64,000 nucleotides of DNA from Prochlorococcus sp. AG-363-A03. GTDB lineage: Bacteria; Cyanobacteriota; Cyanobacteriia; PCC-6307; Cyanobiaceae. Each line of letters starts with the position of its first letter. Positions within the stretch are counted from its first letter, which is position 1. Location: positions 18,330 to 82,329 of the forward strand of contig QCEW01000004.1 of assembly GCA_003280445.1 (NCBI GenBank), written 5' to 3'. The position numbers and the translations under genes were made by a program. The notes below the pieces were generated by a model. That model did not search any database. It worked only from the letters and a program-made list of their open reading frames with translations, and had not been told where the DNA came from. Positions 1 through 6,739 of this stretch are shown piece after piece.

Positions 1-144
1 AATAAATTTCCTAAAGTATATCTATATAATCCAACTCCAATTCACAAGTCTCTTTGGCACGTAGCTACAAATTGTGTTGCAGTAAAGAAAGATTATGATA
101 TTGATAGATATGTTTGGAAACAACCCAATCATTCTAAATTTTAA
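1..144 (+). CDS. Partial hypothetical protein, C-terminal 47 residues
   Basis: The open frame enters at the window's left edge and ends at a TAA at 142-144, so only the C-terminus is visible. The tail is rich in aromatic and basic residues (SLWHVATNC, then DRYVWKQPNH). I recognise no family. The true start lies outside the window. It could also be a chance open frame, although the residue composition looks coding. Confidence 0.45.
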   Translation, partial: NKFPKVYLYNPTPIHKSLWHVATNCVAVKKDYDIDRYVWKQPNHSKF

Positions 145-243
145 TACTTTAAATGTTACTGTTAAATGTCATTATTCAATTTTTATCCTTATTTATATTT
201 ATAAGATAATTCCTTTATTTATTTTCAATATTTTAATTTAAGA

Positions 244-426
244 ATGTCAAAAAGAGATTTTGAAAGGTTCATATACAAAATTGATCAATTAAACCGTTTG
301 GTTGAATTAGTTAATAAATCTCCTGAGAAGTATAAATTAATTATTAGCTGTAAAACACATGAAGAAGTCGTGGAACTTGCAAACCAATGGGGATACGAAA
401 TAGGAAAGAGATGGGGAGATTATTAG
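244..426 (+). CDS. Short Nif11-domain protein
   Basis: This 60-residue protein resembles the Nif11 / Nif11-like leader family. It has an N-terminal SKRDFERFI helix, a central KSPEKYKLI segment, and the closing signature ELANQWGYEI at residues 44-53. In Prochlorococcus, Nif11-type leaders can precede lanthipeptide cores. Here the protein ends about seven residues after the GY motif, with no Gly-Gly cleavage site and no Cys/Ser/Thr-rich core, so it is probably a stand-alone Nif11 protein rather than a precursor peptide. No modification enzyme is nearby. The function of such short Nif11 proteins is unknown. The family call is by motif recognition only. Confidence 0.7.
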   Translation: MSKRDFERFIYKIDQLNRLVELVNKSPEKYKLIISCKTHEEVVELANQWGYEIGKRWGDY

Positions 427-448
427 CTTTTAAAGCGGAGCAATGAGG

Positions 449-700
449 TTACTGTCCTCCTCCATTACAGCTCCAAACCTTTGAGGGGATACCTTGTGTA
501 TTCTTCCCGTTGATTCGAAATGTTTTTGTTATGCATTCATTTTGTGAATCAGCCCATACTGAAATTGGTTCCAAATCAGATGATAACTGCTTAACTGATC
601 TTGATACCGAAATTATTGAGATTGAGGTGAATATAAGAGATAGAGTACTTAATCCTGCACAAATCAAGTATTTGTTTTTGTCCAATAAGTCCTTTAACAT
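449..700 (-). CDS. Hypothetical protein with one N-terminal membrane segment
   Basis: This is an 83-residue protein. Residues 10-32 form one hydrophobic segment (LICAGLSTLSLIFTSISIISV) that could be a membrane anchor. It is followed by a soluble domain with two cysteines, in SQNECITKTF and KVWSCNGGGQ. The paired cysteines beyond an anchor suggest an exported domain with a disulfide, which is inference. It lies tail-to-tail with the Nif11 gene. I recognise no named family, though the CNGGG ending looks like small conserved Prochlorococcus proteins. The ATG at 700 is the start. Confidence 0.6.
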   Translation of the reverse strand: MLKDLLDKNKYLICAGLSTLSLIFTSISIISVSRSVKQLSSDLEPISVWADSQNECITKTFRINGKNTQGIPSKVWSCNGGGQ

Positions 701-847
701 TTTTAGAAGTAGATATATTATATAAACGTTACTTATGATTTAGAGAATGATCTGATTAAGTTATCTTTTGAAAATATTAGCGAATTAATAAATTATACTT
801 TCAATAACATAAAGACTATGTTGTTACTTTATTCTTGAGAAAAAAAT

Positions 848-1006
848 TTAATTCTTTTTCTCAAGAAAGTCTAAAATCTTTTTTAATCTATCTGTGTTTT
901 CAAAGCTTGGGCTAGCTGTAAGGAAAATTACTAAAACTATCATTAGCACCCCAATACTTGATACACCTAATAAAAGTTGTTGGAATGGATCTAGGGATTC
1001 AAGCAT
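848..1006 (-). CDS. Small single-pass membrane protein, 52 residues
   Basis: An ATG at 1006 opens a 53-codon frame ending TAA at 848-850. The protein begins MLESLDPFQQ, then has a hydrophobic stretch (residues 11-31) that includes GVLMIVLVIFL, and ends in a charged helix (DRLKKILDFLEKKN). That is the pattern of a small thylakoid or plasma membrane subunit. No family is recognised. The next gene (1109-1276, same strand) has the same architecture, so the two may be co-transcribed. Confidence 0.55.
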   Translation of the reverse strand: MLESLDPFQQLLLGVSSIGVLMIVLVIFLTASPSFENTDRLKKILDFLEKKN

Positions 1007-1108
1007 TTTTATTTGCTTTAAACTTCTTTTGATACTCTATTAATGATAATTGAGCAAAAGCCTTTAAAACGCAATAAAAACTTTATGTTTTAGTTTTTAG
1101 ATAATTAT

Positions 1109-1276
1109 TTACTTCTTTTTAGTTTCTTTCGGCCATCTTGCCTTTAAATTTAGAGGATTTTTGAAATTTACTTCTACAGGTTTCCCTTGAGCTAATGAGA
1201 TCAAAGCTTTAAAAGCCCACCCACCAAAAATTAATAGCAAAGAGATTAAAAATATAAAACTTATGTTAGTAAGCAT
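1109..1276 (-). CDS. Small single-pass membrane protein, 55 residues
   Basis: An ATG at 1276 opens a frame ending TAA at 1109-1111. The N-terminus is a membrane segment (ISFIFLISLLLIFGGWAF, residues 5-22). It is followed by a basic, proline-containing tail (KNPLNLKARWPKETKKK), so the C-terminus is probably cytoplasmic by the positive-inside rule. I recognise no family. It lies 102 bases upstream of a similar small membrane protein on the same strand. Confidence 0.55.
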   Translation of the reverse strand: MLTNISFIFLISLLLIFGGWAFKALISLAQGKPVEVNFKNPLNLKARWPKETKKK

Positions 1277-1601
1277 AAATCTTTTAAAATTTTAACTATA
1301 TTAAGTGTTATTTGATAGTTTTTTCTATTGTAAATGCCAATAATAGTTTATTTTCTTATATTTTAATAAATTCTCTTTGCTTTTGGTCTTAGACATTTAT
1401 CGGTTTTTTACTATTTCAATCGACCCTCACAATCATCTCATCCTTTCTCTAAATCTCATGCCTGCTAGCTATAAATACTTAGTATGTCATTTCTTTTAAG
1501 CTCTGATTGTGTTTGTTCCTTCATTTTATTATTATTTTTTTAACTTTTATTGATTTTTATACCATTTGGTATGAATATAAAAATGTTATTATTAATTTTG
1601 A
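1277..1601. other. Gene-free stretch of 325 bases
   Basis: Very A+T-rich, with no open frame I can support on either strand and no clear hairpin terminator. It separates genes that point apart, so it probably carries promoters for the small membrane protein on its left (minus strand) and the small protein on its right (plus strand). Confidence 0.4.
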
Positions 1602-1808
1602 ATGATCAACAGTACCTATTTATATTTCTTTTTTATAATTTTTGCTAGCTGTTCTATTTTTTACTTTTTTCATCTTTTTAGAGCTGGCAAAAACGAGGTA
1701 AATAACAAAATCCTTTTAAAGAATTTATTAGAAGGGTTAGATATGGAATTACCTGATGAATTAAAGGCTTTAGATAATTCTTCTACTGATGCTCAAAAAT
1801 TGTCATAG
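1602..1808 (+). CDS. Hypothetical single-pass membrane protein, 68 residues
   Basis: A strongly hydrophobic, phenylalanine-rich N-terminus (residues 6-26) is followed by a soluble acidic tail (LLEGLDMELPDELKALDN). The tail ends in a Ser/Thr-rich stretch. The stop is only 11 bases before the next small gene, which suggests co-transcription. No family is recognised. The hydrophobic start could be inflated by A+T-rich composition, but the tail has a normal coding look. Confidence 0.5.
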   Translation: MINSTYLYFFFIIFASCSIFYFFHLFRAGKNEVNNKILLKNLLEGLDMELPDELKALDNSSTDAQKLS

Positions 1809-1819
1809 TTTAATATCGA

Positions 1820-1990
1820 ATGCCAAAATTTAACTTTGATGATACAGAAACATCAGGAATTTGGTGGTCAACTAATGTTTCCATCAGAGACTTATGTGTT
1901 GAGCTTAAGGATGATACAAGTTGTGATGACAGTGAAATAGTTGAATTGCTCAGATCAATAGCAAAATCAATTGAAGTGAGTGGTTTATAA
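1820..1990 (+). CDS. Hypothetical acidic protein, 56 residues
   Basis: An ATG at 1820 opens a 57-codon frame ending TAA at 1988-1990. The product is acidic, begins MPKFNFDDTETSGIWW, and has a helical C-terminus (DSEIVELLRSIAKSIEVSGL). Two cysteines are in the middle (DLCVEL, TSCDDSE). It lies 11 bases after the preceding small membrane protein gene. No family is recognised. Confidence 0.5.
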   Translation: MPKFNFDDTETSGIWWSTNVSIRDLCVELKDDTSCDDSEIVELLRSIAKSIEVSGL

Positions 1991-2019
1991 GTTTAATTTA
2001 CCGCATTATCTGAAGTATA

Positions 2020-3057
2020 TTATTTATCCCATTGCAGTTTCCATTGAGATACTTTCCACTCCCTTGACCATGAATTACTTGTCTTATTCTGGTTTTCAAG
2101 TTTTACTTTAAGCCAGTCTGTAAGTGTTGTAGGAACAATATTTAACTCTTTCTGAATTATTTTAAGTTTATTCATATCAGCTCCATACCCTGATCTTTCA
2201 ATCCAATCAGCCATAATACCTATGTCGTATTCCAATAATTTTATTGCAACTCTCGGTATCATCAAATAACTAGTTTGATACCCTTCTGAAGAAACTATGC
2301 TTTTGAGTTTCATAGCCATTTCAACCCCCGTTAGCTCCTCTCCGGCAATATTGATAGATTGATTTTTATATTTCTCTGGTTTAGATAAAATACCTCTTAC
2401 CCATTTACCAATATCCCCTACTGCGATTGTTTGCCACTTGAAATTCTTACCTATTATTCCAGGAAATACTTTCTTTGAAATAGTATAACCTGGTAATTTA
2501 TTTTCGAAATTTTCAAAGTAACTGACTGGTCTTAAAATTGTAGTAATTTTTTTTAGATCTAATTTTTCTATATATTCTTCAATATCCCATTTGCTCGTAA
2601 AATGACCTGGGGCTGGATCATTTTTCAGTGGATCTTTTGCTTTACTAATTGAACTAAATATAAAATGATTTAATTGTCCTTTTTCGTATGCGATCTTAAC
2701 TTGATTTATCAAGTTAAAACCTTGTTCCATTTCATAAGACCTGACAATACTTCCTCTAAATAATTTCCATCCTTTTGTAGGGGTTGTATTTCCAAAAATC
2801 ACGTCTACTCCCTCAAAAGCTTTTTTAAGGCTTTCGGGATCCATTAAGTCACCTCTAACTAGTTCAACATTTTTCAGACTTTTAAGTCCTTTGGCTTTTG
2901 TGCTTTTAACATTTCTCGTAATTGCGCGAATTTTATATTTGTTTGTTTTATTTAGTTCCTTAACTACTCCTATACCTTGTCGGCTTGTAGCCATTGTCAC
3001 TGCAATGACTTTGGTTCTAGGAACATCGGACTCGATAGTTCTTCCTTGTTCAAGCAC
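2020..3057 (-). CDS. NmrA-like NAD(P)-binding protein
   Basis: This 345-residue atypical short-chain dehydrogenase/NmrA-type protein has an N-terminal Rossmann fold. Strand 1 and its loop read VIAVTMATSRQGIGVVKEL (about residues 18-36), a variant glycine loop. Next come the strand-2 region (RAITRNVKS), the NmrA-like VRGDLMDPESLKKAFEGVDVIFG, and a later FSSISKAKD. The family covers nitrogen-regulator-like NADP sensors and sugar or isoprenoid reductases, so the substrate cannot be told. The start is a GTG at 3057; an internal ATG would cut into the first strand, so GTG is preferred. It stands alone among small genes. Confidence 0.75.
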   Translation of the reverse strand: MLEQGRTIESDVPRTKVIAVTMATSRQGIGVVKELNKTNKYKIRAITRNVKSTKAKGLKSLKNVELVRGDLMDPESLKKAFEGVDVIFGNTTPTKGWKLFRGSIVRSYEMEQGFNLINQVKIAYEKGQLNHFIFSSISKAKDPLKNDPAPGHFTSKWDIEEYIEKLDLKKITTILRPVSYFENFENKLPGYTISKKVFPGIIGKNFKWQTIAVGDIGKWVRGILSKPEKYKNQSINIAGEELTGVEMAMKLKSIVSSEGYQTSYLMIPRVAIKLLEYDIGIMADWIERSGYGADMNKLKIIQKELNIVPTTLTDWLKVKLENQNKTSNSWSREWKVSQWKLQWDK

Positions 3058-3155
3058 GATACAAAACCAATTGATAAGGAATGTAAATCATAAGTGAATT
3101 AATGTAAAGTTGTAGTGCTTTTACTTGAAGAAAGTGATGATGGATTGATTGAGGG

Positions 3156-3190
3156 GACAACTTTTAGCTGATAAAGTGCTGTCTTTTTTT
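3156..3190 (+). terminator. Candidate rho-independent terminator without an upstream plus-strand gene
   Basis: GACA plus ACTTT at 3156-3164 pair with AAAGT plus TGTC at 3173-3183, around an 8-base loop and a 2-base bulge. Seven T residues follow at 3184-3190. No plus-strand gene lies just upstream, because the neighbouring NmrA-like gene runs the other way. It could end a short non-coding RNA. The pairing is read by eye; no folding energy was computed. Confidence 0.4.
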
Positions 3191-3278
3191 GTGTTTCGGC
3201 TTCGTAAAGGAATGTTTTATTTGCTTTTATAGATTCCGAATTTTGGCTATGTATTAATTAGTTCTAAGTTTGATCATT

Positions 3279-3479
3279 ATGGCAAATGAAGTTCTTGCTG
3301 AAATTGATCGACAAAACATTATCTTTGATGTTGTCGACGGCATACCTCTATCAGGAGATGAATCTGATGCAATTAAATCCTTCCGTTCCCAAATCGAATC
3401 TGATAATTTAATACTTGAATATTCAGCTGAAGAGTTAGGTTTTAATAATGTGTTATTTGAATACCTAAGTCAGGGGTAA
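3279..3479 (+). CDS. Hypothetical acidic protein, 66 residues
   Basis: Begins MANEVLAEIDRQNI and is acidic throughout, with a predicted helix-rich C-terminus (EYSAEELGFNNVLFEYLSQG). I chose the ATG at 3279 over an in-frame TTG nine bases upstream because it gives a normal N-terminus. No family is recognised. It lies tail-to-tail with the next gene, 19 bases apart. Confidence 0.6.
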   Translation: MANEVLAEIDRQNIIFDVVDGIPLSGDESDAIKSFRSQIESDNLILEYSAEELGFNNVLFEYLSQG

Positions 3480-3498
3480 ACCTTTATCAAGAAAAAAT

Positions 3499-3900
3499 TT
3501 AATCTAGGCCTTGGAATAATTCTTTATGGACAGCAAAAGTATGGTATAAACATGTTCCATTTTCCGGTGATAATCTTTCCCCGTCTTTATTCCATGCCAA
3601 CGAGCAAACTAAGTCTCCGTCCCATTTTACATTGTGCTCATTAATTTCTTTGGACCATTTTCTTACACTATGAAAGTGATCAGGCATATATTTACCTATT
3701 TTTCTGCAAATCTCACACAGTAGTGATAATACTGGTGGTTTTGAATCTAATTGTAAATCTTTTGTTAGTGACGGCTGAGTAAATACACCAACATATCTAA
3801 TGTGATCAATAATCTTTTGTTCTTTATTATTTAACATAGCTTTTTTACAGGCCTCTTCAAATTCATTGACAGGTGTTAACGGGCGCAACTTAGACCTCAT
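3499..3900 (-). CDS. Hypothetical soluble protein, 133 residues
   Basis: A soluble protein with mixed charge, no membrane segment and five cysteines, including LLCEICRKIG (a CxxC pair near residue 81). His residues occur at DHFHSVRKW and CLYHTFAVHKEL. The CxxC and histidines could bind a metal, but the spacing does not match a motif I know. Codon and residue composition look fully coding. It is probably a conserved picocyanobacterial protein of unknown function. Confidence 0.6.
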   Translation of the reverse strand: MRSKLRPLTPVNEFEEACKKAMLNNKEQKIIDHIRYVGVFTQPSLTKDLQLDSKPPVLSLLCEICRKIGKYMPDHFHSVRKWSKEINEHNVKWDGDLVCSLAWNKDGERLSPENGTCLYHTFAVHKELFQGLD

Positions 3901-4207
3901 TTAAACACTTTTAAATTTTGTTATCTTATCAAATCCTTTTCTTTTTTCATATTAATTTTTAAATTTTCCTAGGAGATTAAATTATATTTTTTTTATTTTT
4001 ATCTTTCTTTTTTCGAACTAATCATTTAACTGGACTAGAAATAGTTTGAGAACCTTTAAAGAATTTGTGATTGATTGAGATCTCTTCATGATTCTCTTTG
4101 TAAACCCAGTCATAGCTTACTTTCCCTAGAGTTAAATGTTACAAAGTACAATTTCAATGGTCATATTCCCTGATGACTGGTATTTATATTGGGTCTTACT
4201 AAAGAAC
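3901..4207. other. Short gene-poor stretch before the 49-residue peptide gene
   Basis: About 300 A+T-rich bases between divergent genes, presumably holding their promoters. The frame of the following gene opens upstream at 4136 and could add 24 residues (including DDWYLYWVLL), but I favour the later start at 4208. Nothing else is seen. Confidence 0.35.
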
Positions 4208-4357
4208 ATGCTTCCTTTAACTTTCGCTGGACTACTAAGTACACCAGCCCCTACTGCACCAATCATAGGTATCGCCTTTATGGCCCTTTTTGGAATTATG
4301 GCTGTCGTGGTTGGCCCTAATTACGATGGGTTCAATGATCCAAATACATCTAAATAA
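4208..4357 (+). CDS. 49-residue membrane peptide, STPAPTA/VGPxYDGxN family, copy 1
   Basis: The sequence has FAGLLSTPAPTAP (residues 6-18), a hydrophobic segment (IIGIAFMALFGIMAVVV, residues 19-35), then GPNYDGFNDP. A gene of identical length begins 294 bases after this one ends, and 27 of 49 residues match without gaps. That is why I chose the ATG at 4208 over the longer frame from 4136. One membrane span with a Pro/Thr N-terminal motif and a Gly-Pro-x-Tyr-Asp C-terminal motif recalls small photosystem or cytochrome subunits in size, but I do not recognise it as any of them. A hairpin terminator follows. Confidence 0.65.
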   Translation: MLPLTFAGLLSTPAPTAPIIGIAFMALFGIMAVVVGPNYDGFNDPNTSK

Positions 4358-4378
4358 TTAGATTATCTAGTCTGAAGC

Positions 4379-4418
4379 AAGTGGGTTGATATGTATTGCA
4401 TGTTTACCCACTTTTTTT
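4379..4418 (+). terminator. Rho-independent terminator
   Basis: An 8-base stem, AAGTGGGT at 4379-4386 against ACCCACTT at 4406-4413, encloses a 19-base loop and runs into seven T residues at 4412-4418. It sits just after the first 49-residue peptide gene, so that gene and its paralogue downstream are probably transcribed separately. Confidence 0.7.
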
Positions 4419-4650
4419 GTGTTTAAAAGAAATCACATGTTATTGATAAGATCTCTCAATTATTTATTCATTTAAATCATATGTGTACGATTAACAAATA
4501 AATATGTATAGAATGTTTTCTAATATTTAAACAATAGTTTCTTATGTGTGTCTCAAAAATTGTATTTCATTGTTCTTAGTTCAAAATCAATTAATAAATG
4601 AATAATTTTTTACTTTTTCTGCTATTTATAACTAGCTTTATTTATCCTTT

Positions 4651-4800
4651 ATGGACTATTCATTATTTGCTGGCCTAACTAGTACCCCAGCACCAACGGC
4701 AGTTTTGGTTGGAGTCGCATCAATTGCTTTATTTGCGATAGTAGGTTTAATGGTTGGACCTGATTACGATGGTATGAACGCTCCAGAGGTAAAAAAATAG
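4651..4800 (+). CDS. 49-residue membrane peptide, STPAPTA/VGPxYDGxN family, copy 2
   Basis: An ATG at 4651 and TAG at 4798-4800 give exactly 49 residues. The order of parts matches copy 1: FAGLTSTPAPTAV, a hydrophobic span (VLVGVASIALFAIVGLMVG), then PDYDGMNAPEVKK. The conserved blocks are FAGL, STPAPTA, G.A..ALF.I and VGP.YDG.N.P. Keeping both length and motifs in two diverged copies is strong evidence that both are translated. Function unknown. Confidence 0.7.
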   Translation: MDYSLFAGLTSTPAPTAVLVGVASIALFAIVGLMVGPDYDGMNAPEVKK

Positions 4801-4858
4801 ATACTATTTGTTTAAATTACAAGATTAATAATAACTAATATAAATATCAATATTATTC

Positions 4859-5461
4859 TTAGTTACTTTTTAAATTACAAACTAATTTATTAAAAGAACT
4901 ATTATCAACTGGATTTATATGTATTACCTTATACTTCTTTAGATAGTTTTTAATATTCTTATTAAATAAATACCATGATTTATTAAATTTTTTATTTATT
5001 TCTTTAATATCTCTTCCTCTTTCAACTTGATCTCTTTCTATTCTTCTTTTATAACAGATTTCTTTTTCCTCATTACAAACTATATTTATAGTTTTTTGAT
5101 AGTTTAAATCTAGCCTATGAGCAAATATCCCTTCTAATATTATGACTTGATTGTCTACTTTATAGTTAATCCTTTTTTTTGATTGAGATGAATATTTTCT
5201 TTTAAAGTCATATTTATAAGATAAAATTATTCGGTCTTTGTTATGTATAGATCTAAGTGTCTTGATTATTTTGTTTTTCATAATACTCAAAGGCCTATCA
5301 TAAATATCATATAAAAATATTGATAAAAGTCTAATTATTATATTGTCTCTATAGTAAGAATCTGTTTTTATTAATATTGAATTAAAAAATATCTTGGATA
5401 ATTTATTACTTAAATAAGACTTTCCAGATCCAGATGGTCCAGTAATAACGATTATTTTCAC
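4859..5461 (-). CDS. Uridine-kinase-like P-loop NTPase
   Basis: A 200-residue protein with a Walker A motif GPSGSGKS at residues 8-15, straight after the first strand MKIIVIT. It also has KTDSYYRDN (about residues 32-40), which fits the nucleoside-binding segment of uridine kinases, and VIILEGIFAHRLDLN, which fits the Walker-B strand. The family phosphorylates uridine/cytidine or related small molecules, and the exact substrate is not readable. The gene is unusually rich in Lys, Asn and Ile and lies among small accessory genes, which suggests relaxed composition or transfer (inference). Confidence 0.7.
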   Translation of the reverse strand: MKIIVITGPSGSGKSYLSNKLSKIFFNSILIKTDSYYRDNIIIRLLSIFLYDIYDRPLSIMKNKIIKTLRSIHNKDRIILSYKYDFKRKYSSQSKKRINYKVDNQVIILEGIFAHRLDLNYQKTINIVCNEEKEICYKRRIERDQVERGRDIKEINKKFNKSWYLFNKNIKNYLKKYKVIHINPVDNSSFNKLVCNLKSN

Positions 5462-5519
5462 TATTTAATTGCTTATGTTTATATAGTTTAATTATAAATT
5501 TATTCTTAATAATAAATTA

Positions 5520-5660
5520 TTAGGCTAGCTTGTTATAATTAAGTTCCTCGGTAGTCCAGTTTCTATTATTAAATCTATTTTCAATGAATCTAAGAACTAT
5601 TATTATTACAGGAATATGCATAAGTCCACCTAGTACCACTGTGATTTGGTTGTAAGGCAT
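5520..5660 (-). CDS. Small membrane protein, 46 residues
   Basis: An ATG at 5660 and TAA at 5520-5522. The N-terminal half is one hydrophobic span (ITVVLGGLMHIPVIIIVLRFI, residues 6-26) with a central His-Ile-Pro. The tail (ENRFNNRNWTTEELNYNKLA) is polar and ordered-looking. No family is recognised. It lies between the uridine-kinase-like gene and a DUF2862 gene on the same strand. Confidence 0.5.
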   Translation of the reverse strand: MPYNQITVVLGGLMHIPVIIIVLRFIENRFNNRNWTTEELNYNKLA

Positions 5661-5758
5661 AATCTTTTCAGTTGTTTTTATAAATATACTTTATTTATCA
5701 TTTGATATCTTAATATGTATCTTTTAGTCATATAAGTAATATTCAACTTAGGTATAAA

Positions 5759-5986
5759 TTACTTTATTTCTGACAGTTCTTTTTCAAAAAACCAATTTAT
5801 TTCTCCATTCGTAGATTTAACGACCAGGCCAAATTGATTTCCATCAACCATTTTATATCCAATCAGTTCGACTACAGGATCCTTCCTTATTGTTTCTAGA
5901 ATATTGTGTGGCAGTCGATCTTTTACTTCATTTATCTCTACTCTTAAATATTGTCCCTTTTGAAGAGTTGAAGAATCTCTTATCAT
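5759..5986 (-). CDS. DUF2862 family protein
   Basis: A 75-residue all-beta-looking protein matching the cyanobacterial DUF2862 pattern: KGQYLRVEINEVKDRLP, then LIGYKMVDGNQFGLVVK, and a C-terminal INWFFEKEL. The family is small, soluble, largely confined to cyanobacteria and plastids, and of unknown function. It begins 38 bases after the DUF1330-like gene on the same strand, so the two may be co-transcribed. Identified by remembered family pattern, not by search. Confidence 0.7.
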   Translation of the reverse strand: MIRDSSTLQKGQYLRVEINEVKDRLPHNILETIRKDPVVELIGYKMVDGNQFGLVVKSTNGEINWFFEKELSEIK

Positions 5987-6024
5987 TGATAATCTTTATT
6001 TTATTTATGCATAAGATAATTCAG

Positions 6025-6315
6025 TTATCCAATTATTGACAGGGATAATTGATTTTCAATTCCACTATATTTAATGTATTCTTGAAATTCTGATGAGTTA
6101 AATGCCCTTTGAGCAGCAGCTTTAGATTCAAATTCAACTATTACCCCTAATTGTCCACCATCCCATTCGTTTAAATCAGAATTTTGATTTACATCTTTAG
6201 CAATTATCGTTCCACCCACTGATCTAAGCCATGGAACAACGGTTTTTACGTATTCGATGAATTGTGCTGTACTTTCAATCTTGGCCTGCTTTAGCCAATA
6301 ACCTTTAGTGCCCAT
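6025..6315 (-). CDS. DUF1330 family protein (ferredoxin-like dimeric barrel)
   Basis: A 96-residue protein with the DUF1330 layout: an N-terminal strand GYWLKQAKI, a helix (STAQFIEYVKTVVPWL), then GGTIIAKDV, the strand LGVIVEFESKAAAQRAFNS, and the closing SEFQEYI. The family adopts a dimeric alpha+beta barrel and has no established activity. The gene lies between the DUF2862 and DUF6447 genes on the same strand. Confidence 0.75.
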   Translation of the reverse strand: MGTKGYWLKQAKIESTAQFIEYVKTVVPWLRSVGGTIIAKDVNQNSDLNEWDGGQLGVIVEFESKAAAQRAFNSSEFQEYIKYSGIENQLSLSIIG

Positions 6316-6466
6316 CTCTTAATATTTTCTTTAGATTGTCTCATGATCTAGACGATTTTTCTTGAAAAAATGAAATTCTTTAATGTTTATAATTTATAGG
6401 TATATTTACTAACCTTTGTTACCTATGTCTTAGGTGTTAATTAATTCTAATGTTGGTTGCTAGGAA

Positions 6467-6694
6467 TTAATTAATAGGATTTATTGTTTCGAGTTTTGCC
6501 TTTAACTGCATTGCAAGGTGTTGTCTACCTACTGCCAGTACTTTCAAAGTGTCTTCATGCATCCTTAATTGCGCATCTGCTACTTGCATCCCTTTAACAA
6601 GTTCCTGGACTTCTTTGGGCAATTTTTTAAGATCATATTTTTTATCCTCAAATGTAAGAACGGCATCCCTTTCATTTGATGTGCTATTTGACAT
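6467..6694 (-). CDS. DUF6447 family protein
   Basis: A 75-residue soluble protein with the pattern LTFEDKKYDLKKLPKEVQEL, followed by a long amphipathic helix (QVADAQLRMHEDTLKVLAVGRQHLA). This matches the small DUF6447 family of unknown function, common in marine cyanobacteria and their phages. The helix suggests a coiled-coil or oligomeric role (inference). It is the last small gene before the core ABC transporter gene on the same strand. Confidence 0.7.
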   Translation of the reverse strand: MSNSTSNERDAVLTFEDKKYDLKKLPKEVQELVKGMQVADAQLRMHEDTLKVLAVGRQHLAMQLKAKLETINPIN

Positions 6695-6739
6695 TCAATT
6701 AATGGAAAATTTATATATAATATAGCATCGATAACATTC

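Noticed and set aside
4136-4207. Upstream extension of the first 49-residue peptide gene
   Set aside because: The paralogue has exactly the same length from the later ATG, so the 24 extra residues are probably untranslated.
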